Origin: Archegozetes longisetosus
Taxonomy: Eukaryota > Arthropoda > Arachnida > Sarcoptiformes > Trhypochthoniidae
Direction of reading: 5' to 3'
DNA: 64,000 bases
Assembly: GCA_018873245.2 (NCBI GenBank)
Contig: JAEMBT020000005.1
Location: 9,932,001 to 9,996,000 of the forward strand
The notes under the pieces were generated by a model. That model saw only the letters and a list, made by a program, of their open reading frames with translations. It did not search any database and was not told where the DNA came from. The position numbers were made by a program, and so were the translations under genes. The stretch's first letter is position 1; each line of letters opens with the position of its first letter. Below, one piece after another: positions 39,758-53,700 of the stretch.

Positions 39758-39767
39758 CTTATATAAG
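39758..39767 (-). promoter_or_regulatory. Possible TATA box upstream of the 63-aa frame
   Basis: CTTATATAAG, a palindromic TATA-like motif in a small patch less AT-rich than its neighbours. It matters only if the 39429-39620 frame is real. Confidence 0.2.
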
Positions 39768-39899
39768 GAGTTTTTTAGTATTAGCCAGCGTTGAAGGCAT
39801 CGAACACGGACTAGAAGTTGACGTTAAAGGACAGCTTCTCTCAGGAATAAAAACAAGTATTATATAATTGGGAGTCAACTTATCATCAATAATATGGGG

Positions 39900-39923
39900 C
39901 AATAATAATAATAATAATAATAA
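39900..39923. repeat. (AAT)n microsatellite
   Basis: Eight AAT units. Confidence 0.95.
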
Positions 39924-42422
39924 TCTGTTAGTTGACTGTCTTTTATGTCTAGGACGTGGTTCTTACTTCCGTTTTTCATATGAAGACATAGATTTGATTT
40001 ATTTAGCTTGAAGTTTAAGCTAGGTTGTTTAATAAGTATTTTTACTAGTATTTGATCTCTTCTTTCTCAAATTTGATTATTATATAATTTATCTTCAGTA
40101 CTGCTTTATCTTTTCCTGAACAATCAGATTATTATTTTAAACAATATTTCTTAGGAGATAAGTTTCAGGTTGTTATGAAAAATGATTTTCTGTTGAAATT
40201 TACTGAAACGTTAAAAATACTTATTTTCTACCTATTTGTTATATAAATAAAACTTTTAAAAGTTGATTCCTATTGGAAGTCATGGTAAATGAATGTAAGC
40301 AGAAGTACTTTAAATGAAATCAAATGTTTTTATTAAGCTTTTAAACTAGCGTATAGTCAAGTCAAGTTGGGTTCTAACTAGAGGAAACTTTTTTCTATTC
40401 AGGATAAATATTTTGTCAGCTATTCATTTCTCATTCCAAACATTTAAATCTAAATCAGATCAAAATTCAATTAACGTCTTATCTGAGAGATCAGTTGAAT
40501 TGAAGAATAATAGAAAAAAATTGAAATAATTTTATGTTAATTATAACTTGACTTCATTTATATTGAAATGTTGCTTTTTGTATTAAATTGCAATATATTA
40601 TAGATATCTAGATAGGAAAAAATGTTTATCAAACAAAACTATTGAATCTATAGTAAAGAAGACAATTTTGGTCAGATTTGATGCAAATGATAAATAAAGT
40701 AATATTTTCATTATGAAGAGTAAAAAAATCTGCATAAATATAATAACACAGAAGAATATTAACAATTTTGTAATATCGTATGCAAAAATAGAAGCGATAT
40801 ATGAGGAAAAAAGTGAAATTCTATATATTATCCAAAAAACAACTTTCAGTCATGTCTCAAAGCGAACATATTTTAAGGAATATTTTAAGCAATTCATTAT
40901 ATAATATGAGATATATTTAGGTTTGACACTATTTTTCACTATTTATTTTAATGAAAAAACAAATTTCATTGTAGATTAGAATAATATGTTTTACTTATGA
41001 TCAATAGAAAAGTTACTCTATAAGTGTTATACGTTTTGTAGTGGTGTCACAAGAGATGAGAAAAGCTTATTATAACTTAATCTAAATTCTAATCAAAAGT
41101 TTGTAAAGTTGAAAAGTATTTCATTTGTGAATACTTGCTTTGAAAAGCACACTAATAAATAGTTGAATGCAAACAAAATTTAGGCAAAGTAGTTATGATT
41201 TACGAATATTAGGTTCTGTAAAATAAATAAAAATTGAAACAAAAGGCAAATAATTGAAACAAAAGCCAAATAATTGTCTAGGTTAGTATTAAAAACAGTT
41301 TCTAATGAGGAGAAAAGAAAACAGTAGACAATATTGATATAGATAAATAATGGAATTAACTTAACATTGCTCGTATCTAACACTTAAACACCAAATATAT
41401 TATGGTACTAATTTAGAAGATGTAGAAATTTGTGTTTTACTATGTCTCTATCTCTATTGTATGGTTTCGGTTATTTTTGTTAATTAACTAAATTGAATGG
41501 CAAATGTTATGACATATTAGAATAAGTATAACTATTCTATTTTATATTACACTAATTTACATTCAACGACTAACTTATCCATTATTATTCTGCATATTCT
41601 CAGTATTATTCTTAAACAACTTTACTTTCTTTTCTCTTTTATTCTACTGAACATCAAATCAATGCTAATTTAGAAAAGAAGATAAGAAAAAGTTGAAAAT
41701 CAAATTTATTATGAGAGCTATTAATTTAAAGCTAAAGAGAAGAAAAAGGGGAACAAATATATAAAAAGGTATCAAAAATATAAAGAATGACAAGAAACGA
41801 CTCCTAATTGTGATTAAGATTGCTTGAGGTCTCTGTTGGTATTATATAATTCTTTTTTTTCATGTAATTTATATAATTACCACTTAGCACTATCTCTATA
41901 TAAATATATATTATATATAAATATTTTTCTCTCCAGTCGCCAAAAAAGCTTTTTTTCTACCAAAACTTGACTGGCGGGCATATCCGAAAAATGAATTTTC
42001 TGTCGACTAGGTTTTGTTATTTTTCTGCTCCTGCTCCATCTCTACCTTCCCCGTCGTATTTAATGTTTTCAAATTGCTCTAAACACACAATTGGCAGGAA
42101 TAGAAATGAACAAATCGTGTGTGTCAGTAGTTTGTAGTCTACTATATAATAGTTGAGTAATAGTTAGCGAAGTATAGAGTGTTTGGTATTTAAGGCTAGA
42201 AGAGAAAAATGTTTTCGCCGAAAGGCCTAAAGAGCAGCTAAAACAGCTATCATCCAATCGAATATAATCAAGAGACAAGTTTTTCTTCTTTTAATCCTCT
42301 ATTCCTCTATTCAACTAAAATTACATCTAATTTTCAATAAACAGATCATCTGATATACTGCTTTAGCTAACACTTAACACATTCTTAATCTGATTTTGCA
42401 CATTTAAAAATTGGTTATCTTT

Positions 42423-42426
<4 letters not shown>

Positions 42427-42453
<27 letters not shown>
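42427..42453. repeat. (CT)n microsatellite
   Basis: About 13 CT units. Confidence 0.95.
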
Positions 42454-45400
42454 CAAAGAAAATTTTTTGAACTTTTGCTGAACGCAAACTTTCGGGTTTT
42501 TGGGATAACTCATAAAGAGTCTGAACGGCTATAGAGGAAAAGAAGGAATGACGAAAATGATCGAAAGATAACTTCTGTGTCTAGTTTTTATTATTATTAC
42601 TTTGCTTTTATTCTATCTCTTATTTCGGTTTTGGTTTTCTATTTCTCTATCCATGGCTTCGGCAAACATTGAAATGATAACAATTTGAGTAATTGCTTGA
42701 AATATATGTTTCTTTTCTATATATCTTGTATTGAATTTTCTCTTTCTTATTCATTTGTTTTGATGTATTTTTCGTTTTTATCTATCTTTGTTTCCGAGAA
42801 TTGAAAATTCAATACTAGACAATTCTGATATGTTTTTCAGAAAATGTATTTTGAATATTAAATTTTGTAATTTCTCAAAATCAATAGCTTTTTTCTTATT
42901 GAAAATATATATCATATATTCGGTCATTGCATGACTTTAAATGAATTTTTTCAAATAGATTAATGAGAAATAATTAGATATGGACTAGAAATCAATATAA
43001 AAATCTTTAAAATCAAGCTTAAAATCAAGCTTAAACTCAATATACAGTAAAAAAGGTTGAATTTCTCACAGAATCTAAACAGAAGCCATTTATCTTATGC
43101 CAAAACTAAGGTTCAAATGAAAAACTGAATCCTTTTAGCAAACGATAAACATATTTAATGATTAAATAAATTGAAAGAAAAACGTTTTCAACTATTTTGC
43201 CGACTCTCAATCAAATGAATTATTAGATAAATTAATTAAATCTGAAAAAAATATTTCTTCTTTCAAAGACAACCTCGCCAGAGATGACACAAATGATTCC
43301 AAGTGACAAACCGTGAAAGAGAAGTGGTTTAGTTATCATAAGTAACTGGAGAGCTCTTAGCGTGAAAATTTTTTATATGTATCGAAATGATAGCTAAACG
43401 AATTAGTTTCTGATTATTTTCTATCTTCTTTTGCATGTCAATTATATGGAACTAAACTTTAAGTTTAGGGATCCATTTGATTTTTCTCTGTTAAGTGTTG
43501 TACCATTTATTGGGTTTTGAATTGAATCTATATTTTTCTAGTTTGATATCAATTAGAATTGTATAAAAAGTGACTTTTGGTAAATTTACTATTGACTTAA
43601 CTTTTCGAGCGATCATGGCTTTCAATTGCAAGAGTACAGTGTTTTATCATGCTATACATAAACATCTGATTTGATGTCTCGTGAAAATTTTCAAATTCTG
43701 ATTTGACCAAAATTTAGCGAGAAATCAAATTGGAAAAATAAAAATAAGTTTGAAATACATTTTAATAGAGGTTATTGCAGTTATGAACAGCAATCTGAAG
43801 GTATGAGTTTGGAATCGATAAATTTCAAACTGTATTCTCAGAGGATTTTTATAAGTAATGCTTATTATAAAGTGAAACGTTGCAAAAATATGATCATAGA
43901 CTGAAAAAAAAATTCAGCAATTCCTAGAGTGTCCAAAGAGAGAAGTATTTTTCTAGACATAACTTATAATAAATATAATATTTATAGAGGCAAAGTAGTA
44001 GAAGATATAGAAAATAAATTCATGTGTCGCTTATGGCAAATAAACTGATTTCCTTTTCTTCCCAACCATTTTTGATGGAAAATACAGATCTCATCTACCA
44101 GAAAGACTTCAGATCGAGCAGTCACAAATGTTTAATATATATGAGATGAAAATCAATCAACGTTTTACAGTTCTCTTTAGCGACAGTTTAGTCTAATAGT
44201 AATAGTAGTGGTTTTGTGGTCAACATTCAGTGTAATAGATAGTGATAGAGAGTGGAGGAGACCAGAAATCTATTTGATGTGATAGACAACAAATGTAAAT
44301 ATATAGACACTTTTTGGCTAAAATGCCGATAGGCATTTCATCCCGAATTAAATAAGACCGTTTTGAGACCTTTTTCAAGTGATCATCATATATAACTTTC
44401 AATGTGTTTGTTGTGTGTTTGAGGGTTTGCCAGATTTTGCAACTATTTCTCATTATATAGTTCTGTAGAATATGATTTAAGTAAAACCTTAATAATTGCA
44501 ACGAATTATGCTTTCATAGAGAATATTCAATAAGATTGAGCTAAATACAAAATTATTCTTATTTGATAAAGATTCTGAAGATGACAAGAGTCTTGAGTTT
44601 TTACAACAAATAATCAGTTATATGAGGCAAAATTTCTAAAGTCGCCTAAAAATAGTGTTTTTATTCAAAACATATCTCAGGCTTTATTAAGACACCGATG
44701 ATAGATTAGAATATAAAAGACTTAAAAACGTCTTACCAGTTGGAAAAAACAGAGATTTCAAAATCAGTTCTTATTTACCCTTACACATAAATCTACTTTA
44801 GATTTAAATTGTTATTTCCATAGAAACATTATTTGCATATGAAAATCATATTGAGACTCAATCTAAACATGACGGACCACTTTTACGCTATGATAGAACA
44901 CTCATGATTTCTGGTCTACACTAGTGGTGAGTATTTCCGAGAACTCTAGCAAACTGTCATTCTCAACGTTTCTTATATTCCCTATCTGGCGATCTACTCT
45001 TTCTGTTTTCGCTCGCTCTCGTTACTATTCAAATTATAACTTATTTGATGAGTACTTCATTTAGGGTATGATGAGAGACATTCAAATCACTTCAAAATAT
45101 ACTATCTTTCATAAATTCATAAATAACAATATTTTAGTGAATATTCAGATTGTCGACAATTTTAATAAAAATTGACTTCTCATATAAAAAACTGGACAAA
45201 TAACATAGTTTTGTAGAAGGGGTCGAGTCTAATGAGCCTAATTTGGTGAGTTGAAGCTGAAGCTTGAAGAGAAGCTAACTGAAATTTAGAAAAAACATTG
45301 TGATTGAATAAATTTAGACCAGCAAAAATAGTTTTTATAAACAACAATTTCACTCAACATATCAAACAATATTAACGGATTTTCTCTCTGAAAGTCTATT

Positions 45401-45640
45401 GAGTTTAATTGAGCGTTAATAATAATGCGGTTCTATTTAATAGCAACCAAAAGAAAAATCTATTTTTTCCCTTCACTATTACCACTGCTATGAGTTTACC
45501 AAAAGATTTTAGTCGAATAGATAGTGGAAAACAAATTAATCGATCCCTTTTCTGTCTGTTTGACTAATAGAATAAACAGAAAATGAAAAGAAATTTTACA
45601 AGTAAACTTTCAAACGTTAGTTAATCAACTGGATCAATTG

Positions 45641-45774
45641 CAGTAATGCTTGTAAGATAGAAATTGTCAGTAATGTTTGTAGGATAGAAAGTTCAGTAAT
45701 GTTTGCAAGATAGAAATTGTTAGTAATGTTTGTAAGATAGAAATTGTTAGTAATGTTTGCAAGATAGAAATTTC
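45641..45774. repeat. 5 x 27 bp minisatellite
   Basis: Five head-to-tail copies of a unit starting CAGTAATGTTTGTAAGATAG and ending AAATTGT, each with one to four changes. The longest minisatellite in the window by unit count and span. Confidence 0.92.
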
Positions 45775-46213
45775 ACTATAACAATTATTTAAGCAATTTT
45801 CATTTTAGGAATCTATAGATTATTCTTTAAGTCTAATGTTTACTAATTGAGACATAAAAGTTATAAACAGTTGGAAAAAACGATTCGACTGTTTGTTTAT
45901 CTTACTTTTTAAATAGTCATTACAATTTCTACATTTCTTTCCTATGATCATCACTATTCCAGAAGTGGAATCACTTAAATTGTTTTTGTATTGCGATTAT
46001 TCTCACAGCTATCGGAATATAAATTTTTTTCGCCTCTCTTTCCCGTAATAGTTTTGGGCAACAAAAACAACTAATTAATGGCTGACGAACAGTGAAAACA
46101 GTGAAGAAATTCAATTATACAACAACTATAATATCGATTGTTAGAGGCGAATATCGAGTAGACTGAAACGCATATAAGAAATAGCATTTAGCTGAAAATC
46201 GAATCTGGATATA

Positions 46214-46296
46214 CGGGAAAACCTCTCTATAATCTATCTCGACATAGCCAACTCAGTTCTCGACTTTGTTAACTTGCTCATAACGAGGTTTGACCC
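46214..46296. mobile_element. 83 bp TIR element, TA-flanked
   Basis: Left end CGGGAAAACCTCTCTATAAT, right end CTCATAACGAGGTTTGACCC. TA lies on both sides. Same motif family as the other TIR elements. Confidence 0.65.
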
Positions 46297-47984
46297 TAAT
46301 TCAGAATAACTCCAATCCATACATAAGACTTAATAACCAGCTATTAGTAGAGCAAAAATATATTCGCGTCTTATGCAATTAATGATCGATTTAATAATTT
46401 GCCTGAAAATCAACTTAATTGAAAATGAAACCTAGATAGCGGAACAAATATTTCTTTACTACCCCTCCAAATTTTGCACTCCTAATTTATTATTTAACTG
46501 ATAAAACAAACTTTATTTAGGCTATTAATTCAATATGAATTTTCTGAATTTATTTTACAATCAGTCAATTACTTTAAGCTTGAGTTTAAACTTATGCAGA
46601 CACACATGCACTTAACCTGATTTATAACTAATTAGTTAATAATAGAGGCTTTTAATCAAATGTAAATATATTGCAAATGTTTTTATAAACTAAATCAGAC
46701 ATACCTTTTGATCGGTTGTATCAGAAATTCAAAACTTTATGTAAGCTTTTTCACTTATCATAAGTCAGAGAACTTTCCCGTTCAATGAAATATATTTTCT
46801 TATTAATCACAACTCAGGCAATAATTAACAGGAATTATAACTTTTGAATCACTTATGTATAAAATATTCAATTTAATTAAGACTTTATTGTAATAATTAT
46901 GATAATCACTATACACCTTAACGAAAACCAAAGAATAAATTAAATTATCTTATTATCAGTAATGATATGAAAGCTTGAAAAGTTATTCGCAGAAAACTAA
47001 TATTTAGTTGAAACGAATACAAAGAACAAGTGTTAGTATACGTAAAGGCCTCAAAAGATGACATTGATTTGGATTCATACAAAAAATAGATATAAGGGAT
47101 AACTACTGGTAGTAATCATATTAATAACAATAATAGGATGTGATCAGAAGCAAGAGTTTTGGTCAATACGGCGCCTACATATAAGTGGCATAAAACTCAC
47201 ACAAACAATCTTTCTGGATCCCTTCTCTTTCTCTTTACCCTCTACTTCACTCTTACTCTTCTCTATCTTTAAGTCTCTTTTTCTACTTTTTCTCTCTTTC
47301 ACTACAATTCGATATTGAACCAGTCGTTTAACTCTATAGATAGGTTGAGACATCATCACTGAGATGAGTGAGAGCTAGAGGATGGAGAAGGAGGAGAGGA
47401 GGAGAGGATTATTAGTACCCAACAGTCTTCCAAGGTCTCATCGTTTAGGGGGGATGAGTCGTCATCAAATTTTAGGGGCTTAAAGCTATACGTTTTTTAT
47501 AGTTAATCATTTCTTAAATCTTGTTATTTTCAAAAGTTTTCTCGACAATAATGCGCTTTCGTAGACAACTTTTAATCAAATATAGATTCCCGAACAGAAA
47601 ATTTCGAATTATTTTACTTTAAACAATCGGAATATGTAACCTAAATCTTGAAAATCACTCCAAGTCTCAGTGAACTTTTTGAATTTCAACTCAAAAACTC
47701 GTTTACCAGAAGCTAATCAAACATTTGAATCACTTAAGTCTAGCTAAAAGTTGAACCAAAAGAGAGAAAATAATTTGAGGATATTTAGGGAGGATTCAAA
47801 GACTAGAGTCACCCTTGACTTGTGTCATACTATTAGTAGCCGATTGTGAAGAGGAAGTTGTGGAGAGTTTGCTGAGTAGGAGATGATGAGAGGAATGGCT
47901 GAGATTTTTAGAGTTTAAGGCTATGGGATAAGTTAAAAGTTAGGAATGATATGAAACAGACAAAAATTGCAGTAGAAGTTTGAG

Positions 47985-48077
47985 TAATAATAATAATAAT
48001 AATAATAATAATACATACATACATACATACATACATACATACATACATACATACATACATACATACATACATACATA
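47985..48077. repeat. (TAA)n-(ATAC)n compound microsatellite
   Basis: About nine TAA units pass directly into about 16 ATAC units. Confidence 0.96.
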
Positions 48078-48268
48078 AGATTTTAGAATATATTTGCCTT
48101 TTTCTCTCTACCTCTATTTAAATACAGCTTATATTTAGCAATGTTTCCACCGATAATAACATATTGAAATGTTTTGTTCCTTCTAGTTCTCTATTGCTCC
48201 CTATTGATGTAATGAGTCAATTTTTGTAAGTTTTCTGTTTAGTTCGTCAAGACTAACTTTTGATTCTA

Positions 48269-48334
48269 TCTCTCTCTCTCTCTATCTATCTCTCTCTCAC
48301 TCACTCACTCACTCACTCACTCACTCACTCACTC
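48269..48334. repeat. (TC)n-(TCAC)n compound microsatellite
   Basis: A TC run with TATC interruptions passes into about ten TCAC units. Confidence 0.96.
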
Positions 48335-48895
48335 TGTCGATTGAAACGAATTTAGTTCTCTTTAGGATCTGTTACATAAATAAACTGTGGAGTGATTTTC
48401 AAATTAGTTATTGAATATGTTATTAGAAACACTATGTGAATAGTGATAGATGTAGTGCTTTCTAATATTTATTATTATGAAATTTTAGTATAAATTACAA
48501 GTTTATTCAACTCTTCTTACTGTTAGTTAGAAAAGTTTTTCAACTTTTATTCAGATATACTTATTATGAAAAGTATTTATAAATAAATATATCGCAACTA
48601 AATAGTAGCTAAAAATTGATTACTCTTTATATTTAAGCTCTAATTAAATTATATTAAGATATTTTCTCTGATTTTCTCATAAATAGGTTTCGAAACCATT
48701 TATTGAATAAATTAAAGCAAACGTTATAGTGTTAGTATAAATAATTATTAAGTTGTATGGGAAACAACTTTATTAACGATTAATCATTAGAGAAAAGCAT
48801 TTGTTTTATATTGAGAGAATCAAACTTCAATAGTAAACATCTGATTATAGATTAAGACAAATATGATGAATAAATCAATTTTCATAATTAACTTC

Positions 48896-48917
48896 ATATA
48901 TATATATATATATATAT
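48896..48917. repeat. (AT)n microsatellite
   Basis: Eleven AT units. Confidence 0.95.
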
Positions 48918-51547
48918 TAATGGATAAATGTTTACAAACTAGAGTTAAAGATAAATATTTGATATGAAACTAGTTTTGTTGCAATCACATCTTAATAATA
49001 ATTTCTTATTCAGTTATAGGAAGATAACTAACGGGACAAAATAGCAAGATAACTAACAAGACAAAATAGCTAGTTATATAATGAGAAAATAACTTAAATA
49101 TTTCTATATCACAAGTTGATTGTGATTGTTACGCAAAAATCAAATACAATCTATTCCTTTCATACCACTCATGTTTAACTTCTTACTTTACTCAAATATT
49201 TAATCATTCAATACTGAATGCCTTTTAGTATAACAAATGAGTGACAAATGGCGACAATATATTACTATTAAATCATTGCTAACATACCATCTCGCTTGTA
49301 TGTCCTCTGTATGACTTATGGCACAGACAAATTCTAATCGCATTTATGCTTAATAATAGTTATGTTTTAACACAATATCAAAGTTGTTTTGTTCAACTTA
49401 TTCTCCTTTTGGTCTAACAGTATCAAATAATAGAACGTATTTTTAACTTGCTCAATTAATCAACTTCTAATCAGAAATATATTTCAGTTGATTTGACACA
49501 TAACTGATTAACAGTTGAAATAGAAGTAGAGTAAAAAGTTCTTTCCCATATGTTTATTTAATTGAACGCCTAAGTATTAGTTACCAGAAGTTACCAGAAT
49601 AAAGTTTCAAGTTTTCAATTTCAATTTATAGCTAAAAGTCTGAATAATAAATGCTAAAGTTGGATTCTTAGAAATGATAGAAATATATACATAAATGTTT
49701 AGTTTAGCCATAAACTAACGGGCATTTAACGCATTTAATATTACGCGTAACTATCAAAATACTTTTCTCATCTCCATATATGTGTAACACAAAACAAAAA
49801 CAACTTCCATAGACAACAATACATATGAAATCAAATTATACTTGATGTCAAATTAGACAAAATGGTTAATAACAACAGTTTCCTCATTAAAAGTGTCTTC
49901 TATGCTAATTTACATAATAACCATTTTTATCATTATTAACATTTATATTGTTTATAATAAAAGTCAATTTGTATTATTAGATGTAGAAAATACGAACTAA
50001 ACATTCCGAAGTTGTTCTCTCTGCCAACATTTTTATCTATCACTTCATTATAGTTTTCATCTTTTCATTACAGTTTTCATCTTTTCATTACTTGACAGCA
50101 ATTATTAAAGAATTTTTCCTCTATTCTCAGACCCGACAAAAGATCAAAAGCATAGAAAATAGTTTGCAAATCACTTAAACTATAAATGAGAAAATAGTTG
50201 AGATATAGATAGCAAAGGTGTCGAACTTGATTGGCAACAGGATTCATAAACTAATATTTGTTTTACTTATCATTTCTTATATAAACTTCTTTTCAATTAA
50301 GCAGATGATTATCTTTTCGCTTTTCAATTATTTTTCATTAGCCAAATTAACAGATAAGACATTTTTATTAATTTTCTAATCACTTCATTCTCTCTAAGGC
50401 TTACTTTTTCTAATTAGACTCTCTTATAGTCTAATTATTTGAGTCTTCGATATCTAGTTATCTGATTGAAAATAATATTTCCTCTCAATGTTATTTATAT
50501 ACGATTTTTATAAATATATCATTTCCAAAGTCCTTCTTAAAGAATAAAAACTTGTTATCTAACTTTTGAAACCGAATACAAGACACGAATAGTTCAAAAA
50601 TCTCATCTCGTAAGCGTTTATGCCACTGAAAAAGTTTTGTGATAAACAGACGACCAGTCGATTCGAGTTCAATGATTGAAGATATAAAACATAAACTTAT
50701 AATAAAAATTGTAATCAAATACTTATGAAGATTCAAAAATCAAAGCTTGCTCCTCTTTCAAATCTCTTTTTATCGATTGCTTACCGTTTGATCGAAATTT
50801 TTCAAAGAGTTGACTTTATTACAGTCCGAGATCCAGTTTCATCGAAATTATTCAGATTTTTTCTTAAGTTTCATAATTCTATAAATAGAAAATTATACAA
50901 AAATTATTCAAAAATTATTCAAAAATCACTATTTCTTAATGTTAATAGAAGAAAAACTTGTTGTATAAGAAATCAATTTCATAACGTATTATTTAGTTTT
51001 CGGATTTACTCTTAACATGTGTTTCCCGTTATTCGGGAAAATAATTCTCATGTGAAAAATCATTACTGAAGTGATGAAAAAATAATATTTCAATTTTTAT
51101 TACTCTCTTGAGAGCGTGTTTTCATGTCTGGCATGAAGTTTGATAAGCGATTCTCTCTCTCCGGAAGTTTGAGCCACGGAATGAAATATCGAGCAAACGA
51201 TAAGACACCATAAAAATGAGTTTTCTATCTATTACTAGAGAACTGTTTATTTAATTATTAGAGAAATCTACTTTGTAAGTATAAACAGAACCTCTTTTTT
51301 ATCTTAATCTCCTCAGACATCAGAAATAAGAGCAAAAAATGCTGCACTCATTTGCAAAACATGATAAAAATATTTAATATTCAAATATGTATTGAACATT
51401 TTCTCTTATGCTACTAAAACTATATTTTGATCATCTATACAATTGTTAATATAAATAATTAACATTTTTATTGTTATGATAGAAAACTAAACTTTTCTCA
51501 AAAAAGTATGAGATCTGAATATTTATAGAGAGAATTAGATTTTGTTG

Positions 51548-51569
51548 ATATATATATATATATATATAT
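51548..51569. repeat. (AT)n microsatellite
   Basis: Eleven AT units. Confidence 0.95.
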
Positions 51570-53655
51570 CGTAAAAGCATTCCGCTTTATAGAGGAAGTC
51601 TTCTAATAAGGGAGTCATATATAAAATATAGTAATCATTTTCTCCCTCTCTGCTATTAAAAAGTTTATACTTTAAGGCACAGAGCCACTTCTCAAATTCA
51701 TTGATGCGATTCATAGACACTGATATATACGGAACACATATTAGGAGTAACCCGTCGAAAAATATAGCCAAACTCATATCAAGTGTAACATTATTAACAT
51801 TTATTGCATATTCATATTACACATGAAGAATAAGCAGAAAATAGAAATGTTATAAATTCCTTATCTCTTTAACAGTAGAGAATATAAACTTATTCTATAA
51901 TATCAAAAACATATATCAAGAGCTTGACTATCAGAAAGAATAAATTCTATGAAGAATATGTCGCTTATTCTGACTCTTAATATATTGAGAAATGAGAGGA
52001 AAAAGTTTTGAATCGAAAATGAATGGAGAATAAGATACATAACCCATAAGAATATTCTTCTTATATATTCTGGCAGTTTATATAGAGTGCTAGAAGTGGA
52101 AGAATGCATTATTTTTTTGAAAAGAGAAATAAGACACTTGATTTTGATTGCATTTTCCACTTGAATGCATAAGCGAACACATATTACCAGCACTTTTAAT
52201 ATAAATAAATGTATTTTAGTTTAGCTTTTTTACTATGTATTATTCAGAATTTATTTTTACGCCAGTTAAATCTCGTTACCAAAAACAAAAAATACTCTGT
52301 TTTCGATAGTAACAATTTCCGATTTGAACAAATTTCAATAAAATACAGTTTTGATATAACGAAATTTATCTTACAGTTGGTAATAAAGAGACTTTGCTGT
52401 GTATTCAAATTACTTTCTGTCCTATAGCTATCAATGCTATGCCATAAGTTTAGTGTGTATTAATGCGGAATTAGATTATAATTAGGTTAAACAAGGCTTT
52501 TCTCGAGTTCGGTCATTGAAATCAACATAAAACTAATTAATTAATTCTCTATTCAATGCTAAGGCCCATAGTTGATCAAGGCTAACATGTTTTACTGTGT
52601 TTTTGATTACAAACATTCTTTTTAGAAGAAAATCAACTCACACTTCAATCTAGTTAAGCAAACATTCAAATAATTAGGCTTTAATTCATAAAATAATAGC
52701 TATTTATCTTATATAGTCATTGGTTAGTTATTAAGAGATGTTTCCGTACAATTAGTTTTGTAGATGAGTTGATAGCTTGAAAAAAACAGAAATAATGCGC
52801 TAGATTGAATGAGAAATAGGGCGTTTATTTGATATTCAAGTTTTTGCTGTTATGATAGATTTGAGTCTGAGATTCATGGAAATATGTTTTGATTTATTCA
52901 ATTTGTTGTATAAATTTTGTTTGTGACACACAAATAAGTTTAACTTATTTTTCTCACACTATCGCATTCTAGGAGTCAATCAATAATATTAAAAGAAACA
53001 AACTGTAAATTTTACTGACATATTCTGGATTCTAAATAAGAATATGTTTTTCAACTTATCTTTCAATAGAGGATTTTTCTACAAATAAAGATGTTTCTTA
53101 TCGTCATAGAGATTGATAGAATTTTTAATCTTTCAAACTATCTTAAACTTGGAATAACACTGAAATTCATCTAAATTGTAGTGCCAAACGTTGCATTAAT
53201 TTATTCTTCAGTTGCAAACAATGTTATGCTATGCAACATATTTTAACATTTAATGGAGTTTACTGTTTCATAGAAATGATAGATTTTAAAACTTAAAGAT
53301 AATCATTTTATTGGTTACCAAAGACTATTAAAACAGTTGAGAGCAGAAAATAGTATTAAAGAGCTATTAAAAAACTTAAATTAAATTTTCTCATCTTATC
53401 TATGATTTCATTTAAACAGTAGCAGAAAAAACGTTCTCAAAGAAAACCATTCAATCAAAATCATTTCAGATAAGAAGTAGAGAAAAGGTTATCAAAAACT
53501 ATTCCGATGATTAAAAAAATCGTAATAAAAATTTCTTTAAAAGCAATAATAACTTTTTTCATACAAACAGATCAAGTTTTCCAAATCCAATAAAGTAATA
53601 ATTATTTCAAGTTTTTTATTATTTGGTTCTTATTTTATAAGATACTTATAAATAG

Positions 53656-53700
53656 CACCGACTCCCAAACTGTGGTATGTGGCCCACAAGTGGTCCGCAA
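53656..53700. mobile_element. hAT-like terminal repeat relic
   Basis: The motif CTCCCAAACTGTGGTATGTG followed by GCCCACAAGTGGTCCGC resembles the ends of many hAT transposons, which typically read CAGNGGTTCCCAAAC followed by a GGCC-rich segment. I find no opposite end nearby and no transposase. GC-richer than its surroundings. Confidence 0.35.

Larger units (their letters stand above)
39768..47984. other. AT-rich intergenic DNA, no supported gene
   Basis: Contains a short AAT run, a CT microsatellite (42427-42453), a 5 x 27 bp repeat (45641-45774) and one 83 bp TIR element (46214-46296). A purine-rich patch at 47360-47460 and a Lys/Glu-rich 71-codon frame (47144-47359, minus strand) look like simple-sequence bias rather than a gene. 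Confidence 0.45.
48335..53655. other. AT-rich intergenic DNA, no supported gene
   Basis: Contains two TA microsatellites (48896-48917 and 51548-51569), a 2 x 20 bp repeat near 50045-50092, and a weak TIR-like pair at about 52263 and 52376. Several frames of 80-96 codons occur on both strands, overlap each other, and show no domain or splice pattern. Confidence 0.45.

Noticed and set aside
45641..45774. CRISPR-like array
   Set aside because: The repeats are directly adjacent without spacers, and the DNA is eukaryotic.
47144..47359. 71-codon Lys/Glu-rich minus-strand frame
   Set aside because: It lies in purine/pyrimidine-biased simple sequence, and the frame is closed just upstream of its first ATG.
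50491..51015. Divergent pair of 81- and 96-codon frames
   Set aside because: Composition is Phe/Ile/Lys/Asn-rich like random AT-rich DNA, with no promoter or domain evidence.
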